A stretch of DNA of 64,000 bases from JAJRXR01 sp041402005 (GTDB lineage: Bacteria > Planctomycetota > Phycisphaerae > Phycisphaerales > UBA1924): positions 1-64,000 of the forward strand of contig JAWKTB010000006.1 of assembly GCA_041402005.1 (NCBI GenBank), read 5' to 3'. The notes beneath the pieces were generated by a model. The model made no database searches and had not been told where the DNA came from. It was given only the letters and a program-made list of their open reading frames with translations. Positions 61,895-64,000 of the stretch are shown here, in pieces; within the stretch, counting starts at the first letter, position 1, and each line of letters opens with the position of its first letter. The translations under genes were made by a program, and so were the position numbers.

Positions 61895-64000
61895 TCCCGC
61901 GCCTTGAGGACAGAGATGAGGTCGAGTTTACGCAGGATCGCGGCGATGAGGGCGCCCGAGAGGAGCGCGGCGAGTATCACCCCGATGGCGCCGAGGGCGA
62001 AGGTCGACCGATTGACGACAAAAGGCATGCGGAAGAGCTCGGACTGCGTGCCCTGCGACGCGGCCCAGGCCAGGGCGTACCCGAGGACGAGGCCCAGCGG
62101 GATGCCGACGCCCGTGACGATGGCGAGCTCGCCCAGTTGGATGGCGGCGATCTCGCGCCGGGTGAAGCCCAGGACGCGGAGGGTGGCCAGGTCGCGTCCG
62201 CGTTCGGAGAGGGAAATGCGGGCGGCGTTGTAGATGACGCCGAAGGCGATGATGACGGCGAAGCTGATCAGGAAGCGGCGCATCAGGCCCAGGTTGTGGG
62301 CGATGGTGGCCTGGAAGCTCTGGAGCGTGGCGGACTTGACGTTGACGGCGGCGACGCGGGGGGTCTCGCGCAGCTGGGCGTAGAGGCGGTCGATCTTCCG
62401 GGGATCAGCACTGATGAAGGCGCCGGTGATGGTGTCCGGCTCGCGCATCACTCGGTTGACTTCGTCGAGTCGCATGTACACGGCGAGACCCGAGAAGTCG
62501 GAGATCGTCCCGGCGACGCGCGTCTGGATCACGGGGCGGCGTCCCTCGAGGGCCTCCAGGATGACGGGGTCGCCCGGGCGCAGGCCCAGGATCTGGGCGA
62601 GCGTCTCCGACAGGACGACCCCTCCCTCGGGCAGGGCGACTGGCTGGGCGTACATGTTGAGGAGGTTGTGCAGCCCATCCCCTCGCGAGAGGCCCAGGAC
62701 GCCGGTGCGGCGTGACAGGTTCCCGGATCGGACACGGACGCTGAGCGTGCGGTAGGGCTCGACGCGGGTAACGCCCGGCATGTGCGCAAGCGTGGAGACG
62801 ACCTCGTCGTCCGTGCGGTCGGTGAGGACGACGTCGATGTCGTACCGCTCGACCTGGTGAAAGCGGAGGTCGAGGAGATGGTCGGTCGCGTCCTCGGTGT
62901 AGCTGCCGACGACGAGGATGGCGGCGGCGAGCGCGACGCCGAGACAGGAGAGGGCGGTCTTGACGGGACGACGCTCCATCTCACGCAGGATCATGCGCAG
63001 GCTGGGCGGGGCGAAGCGGGAAAGGCCCAGACGCTCGAGCAGGGTGGGTCGGAAGGAGGCGGGCGCGCGGGGGCGCATCGCCTCGGCGGGTGGGAGTCTC
63101 ATCGCGGCGCGCAGGGCGCCCGCGACGCCCACGACGCTGGCAGCGATGCCGACGCCGAACGCGAGCAGCACAATGGCGGGTCGCAGGCGGTAATCGAACT
63201 CCGGAAAGTTGAAGAAGTCGGCGTACAGACCCGTCAGGCCCAGGCCCATGCGCACGCCCAGCGCGATCCCGAATGAGACGGCGATGACGGCGATGGCGAG
63301 GACGAGCAGGAGATAGTGGCGCCCGATCTCCCAGTTGGTGTAGCCCAGGGCCTTGAGGGCGGCGATCTGCTCGCGCTGGGCCTCGACCATGCGCGAGACG
63401 ACGATGTTGAGCAGGAAGGCGGCGACGCCGAGGAAGATGACCGGAACGATGATCGCCATGCCGCGGAGCTCGCGGATCTCGTTGGCGACGAACTCGTGGG
63501 AAGCCTGGTCGGCGCGGGGGTAGGCGCCCAAGCCGGCGTAGCGGGCGGTGAGGTCGTCGAGGCGGTCGATGACCTCCTGCTCGTCGGCGCCGGGGGAGAG
63601 GCGGAGGACGACGTCGTTGAAGGCGCCCTCCATGTCGAAGGCGGTCTCGATCTCGTCGCGGTCCATCCAGAAGATGGCGTATCGGGCGTCCTCGGGGAGG
63701 ATGCCGCCGGGGGGGATGAGGTAGATGAACTCGGGGGAGAGGGCGATGCCGACGATGTGGAGGGACTCGAGACGCCCGTTGAGGATCGCGTTGACGCTGT
63801 CGCCGGGGCGGATCTCGTGCGCCGTGGCGAAGCCCTCGCTGACGAGCGCCTCGCGTCTGTGCCCGGGCTCCGGGAGTCGGCCCTCGCGCAGGTGCAGCAG
63901 GTTCAGCCCGGCGCGGGGCTCGATCGGCAGGGAGACGATCCGCCCGGAGGCGGGCTCGGGCATGTCGTCAAGGTCGAGGATGACGGGCTCGACGATGCGC
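61891..64000 (-). CDS. FtsX-type ABC transporter permease, truncated by the window edge
   Basis: At least 702 residues; the N-terminus lies beyond 64000. Two FtsX/MacB core blocks are visible: IVPVIFLGVAAFLLNIVVSR with AALKALGYTNWEIGRHYLLL, and ISFAVIIAFGVIYNAARISL with RDLATLRVLGFTRREIAAIQ, each followed by two more membrane helices, with periplasmic MacB-like domains between them (VVLSETLAQILGLRPGDPVI). Eight to ten membrane segments are expected in all. With the coupled adaptor it should form a MacAB-like exporter; its ATPase may lie upstream outside the window. Confidence 0.92.
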   Translation of the reverse strand, partial: RIVEPVILDLDDMPEPASGRIVSLPIEPRAGLNLLHLREGRLPEPGHRREALVSEGFATAHEIRPGDSVNAILNGRLESLHIVGIALSPEFIYLIPPGGILPEDARYAIFWMDRDEIETAFDMEGAFNDVVLRLSPGADEQEVIDRLDDLTARYAGLGAYPRADQASHEFVANEIRELRGMAIIVPVIFLGVAAFLLNIVVSRMVEAQREQIAALKALGYTNWEIGRHYLLLVLAIAVIAVSFGIALGVRMGLGLTGLYADFFNFPEFDYRLRPAIVLLAFGVGIAASVVGVAGALRAAMRLPPAEAMRPRAPASFRPTLLERLGLSRFAPPSLRMILREMERRPVKTALSCLGVALAAAILVVGSYTEDATDHLLDLRFHQVERYDIDVVLTDRTDDEVVSTLAHMPGVTRVEPYRTLSVRVRSGNLSRRTGVLGLSRGDGLHNLLNMYAQPVALPEGGVVLSETLAQILGLRPGDPVILEALEGRRPVIQTRVAGTISDFSGLAVYMRLDEVNRVMREPDTITGAFISADPRKIDRLYAQLRETPRVAAVNVKSATLQSFQATIAHNLGLMRRFLISFAVIIAFGVIYNAARISLSERGRDLATLRVLGFTRREIAAIQLGELAIVTGVGIPLGLVLGYALAWAASQGTQSELFRMPFVVNRSTFALGAIGVILAALLSGALIAAILRKLDLISVLKARE

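Overview
The window is 64 kb of G+C-rich bacterial chromosome, most likely from a planctomycete of the class Phycisphaerae. The evidence is lineage-typical content: five secreted proteins ending in the doubled FDFSDV-AFL-AF dockerin-like module with a terminal GCP, a prepilin-type protein starting FTLIELLVVIAIIALL, membrane proteins with CxxCGY...CPECG zinc ribbons, and an ECF sigma factor translationally coupled to a Ser/Thr kinase with TPRs. I see no rRNA, tRNA, CRISPR array or classical transposase. The 3' end cuts an ABC-type permease.

Layout. 0-5 kb: flagellar cap genes fliD-fliS, then a membrane protein and a DUF4230 protein. 5-12 kb: deoxyribose-phosphate aldolase (deoC), a full-length aldehyde dehydrogenase and a catalytically truncated one, with SIMPL, GNAT, PilZ-DnaJ and zinc-ribbon membrane genes between them. 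12-23 kb: a site-2 protease (RseP-like), a redox group (redoxin, DsbD N-domain protein, rhodanese-like lipoprotein), an Asp/Glu racemase, an HscB-like co-chaperone, two CNNM/CBS transporters (the second frameshifted), a thioredoxin-like protein and DUF1015. 23-35 kb: purQ, a zinc-ribbon membrane protein, mnmA, a TPR-sulfotransferase, an operon ribF-nrnA-DNA methyltransferase-membrane protein, and a PutA-type proline dehydrogenase/P5C dehydrogenase. 35-45 kb: an accessory, repeat-rich stretch with a DUF559 endonuclease, an atypical low-GC gene, a CTERM-sorted secreted protein, three very small genes, a flavin halogenase-like oxidoreductase, a frameshifted SDR, a thiolase and an MscS channel. 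45-48 kb: ECF sigma plus kinase. 48-56 kb: five GC-type dockerin proteins, all on the minus strand. 56-64 kb: pseudopilin-like protein, NhaA antiporter, a coiled-coil membrane protein, and an HlyD-type adaptor with an FtsX-type permease.

Three features cut across the genes. First, short palindromic repeats of several families are scattered through intergenic spaces and inside deoC, mnmA, ribF and putA, always leaving the frame open. Second, G/C skew on the + strand changes from C-rich to G-rich near 38 kb, and four repeat families reverse orientation at the same place, so their insertion seems tied to the replication strand and not to gene direction. Third, about nine genes have a TAnnnT box exactly 6 nt before the start codon, with five more at 7-10 nt, which points to leaderless transcription. 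A DUF559 nuclease gene sits exactly between two inward-facing copies of the commonest repeat and is a candidate mobiliser of it.

Three genes carry what look like single-C losses in short C runs. These may be assembly errors, so the reading frames there should be treated with care.
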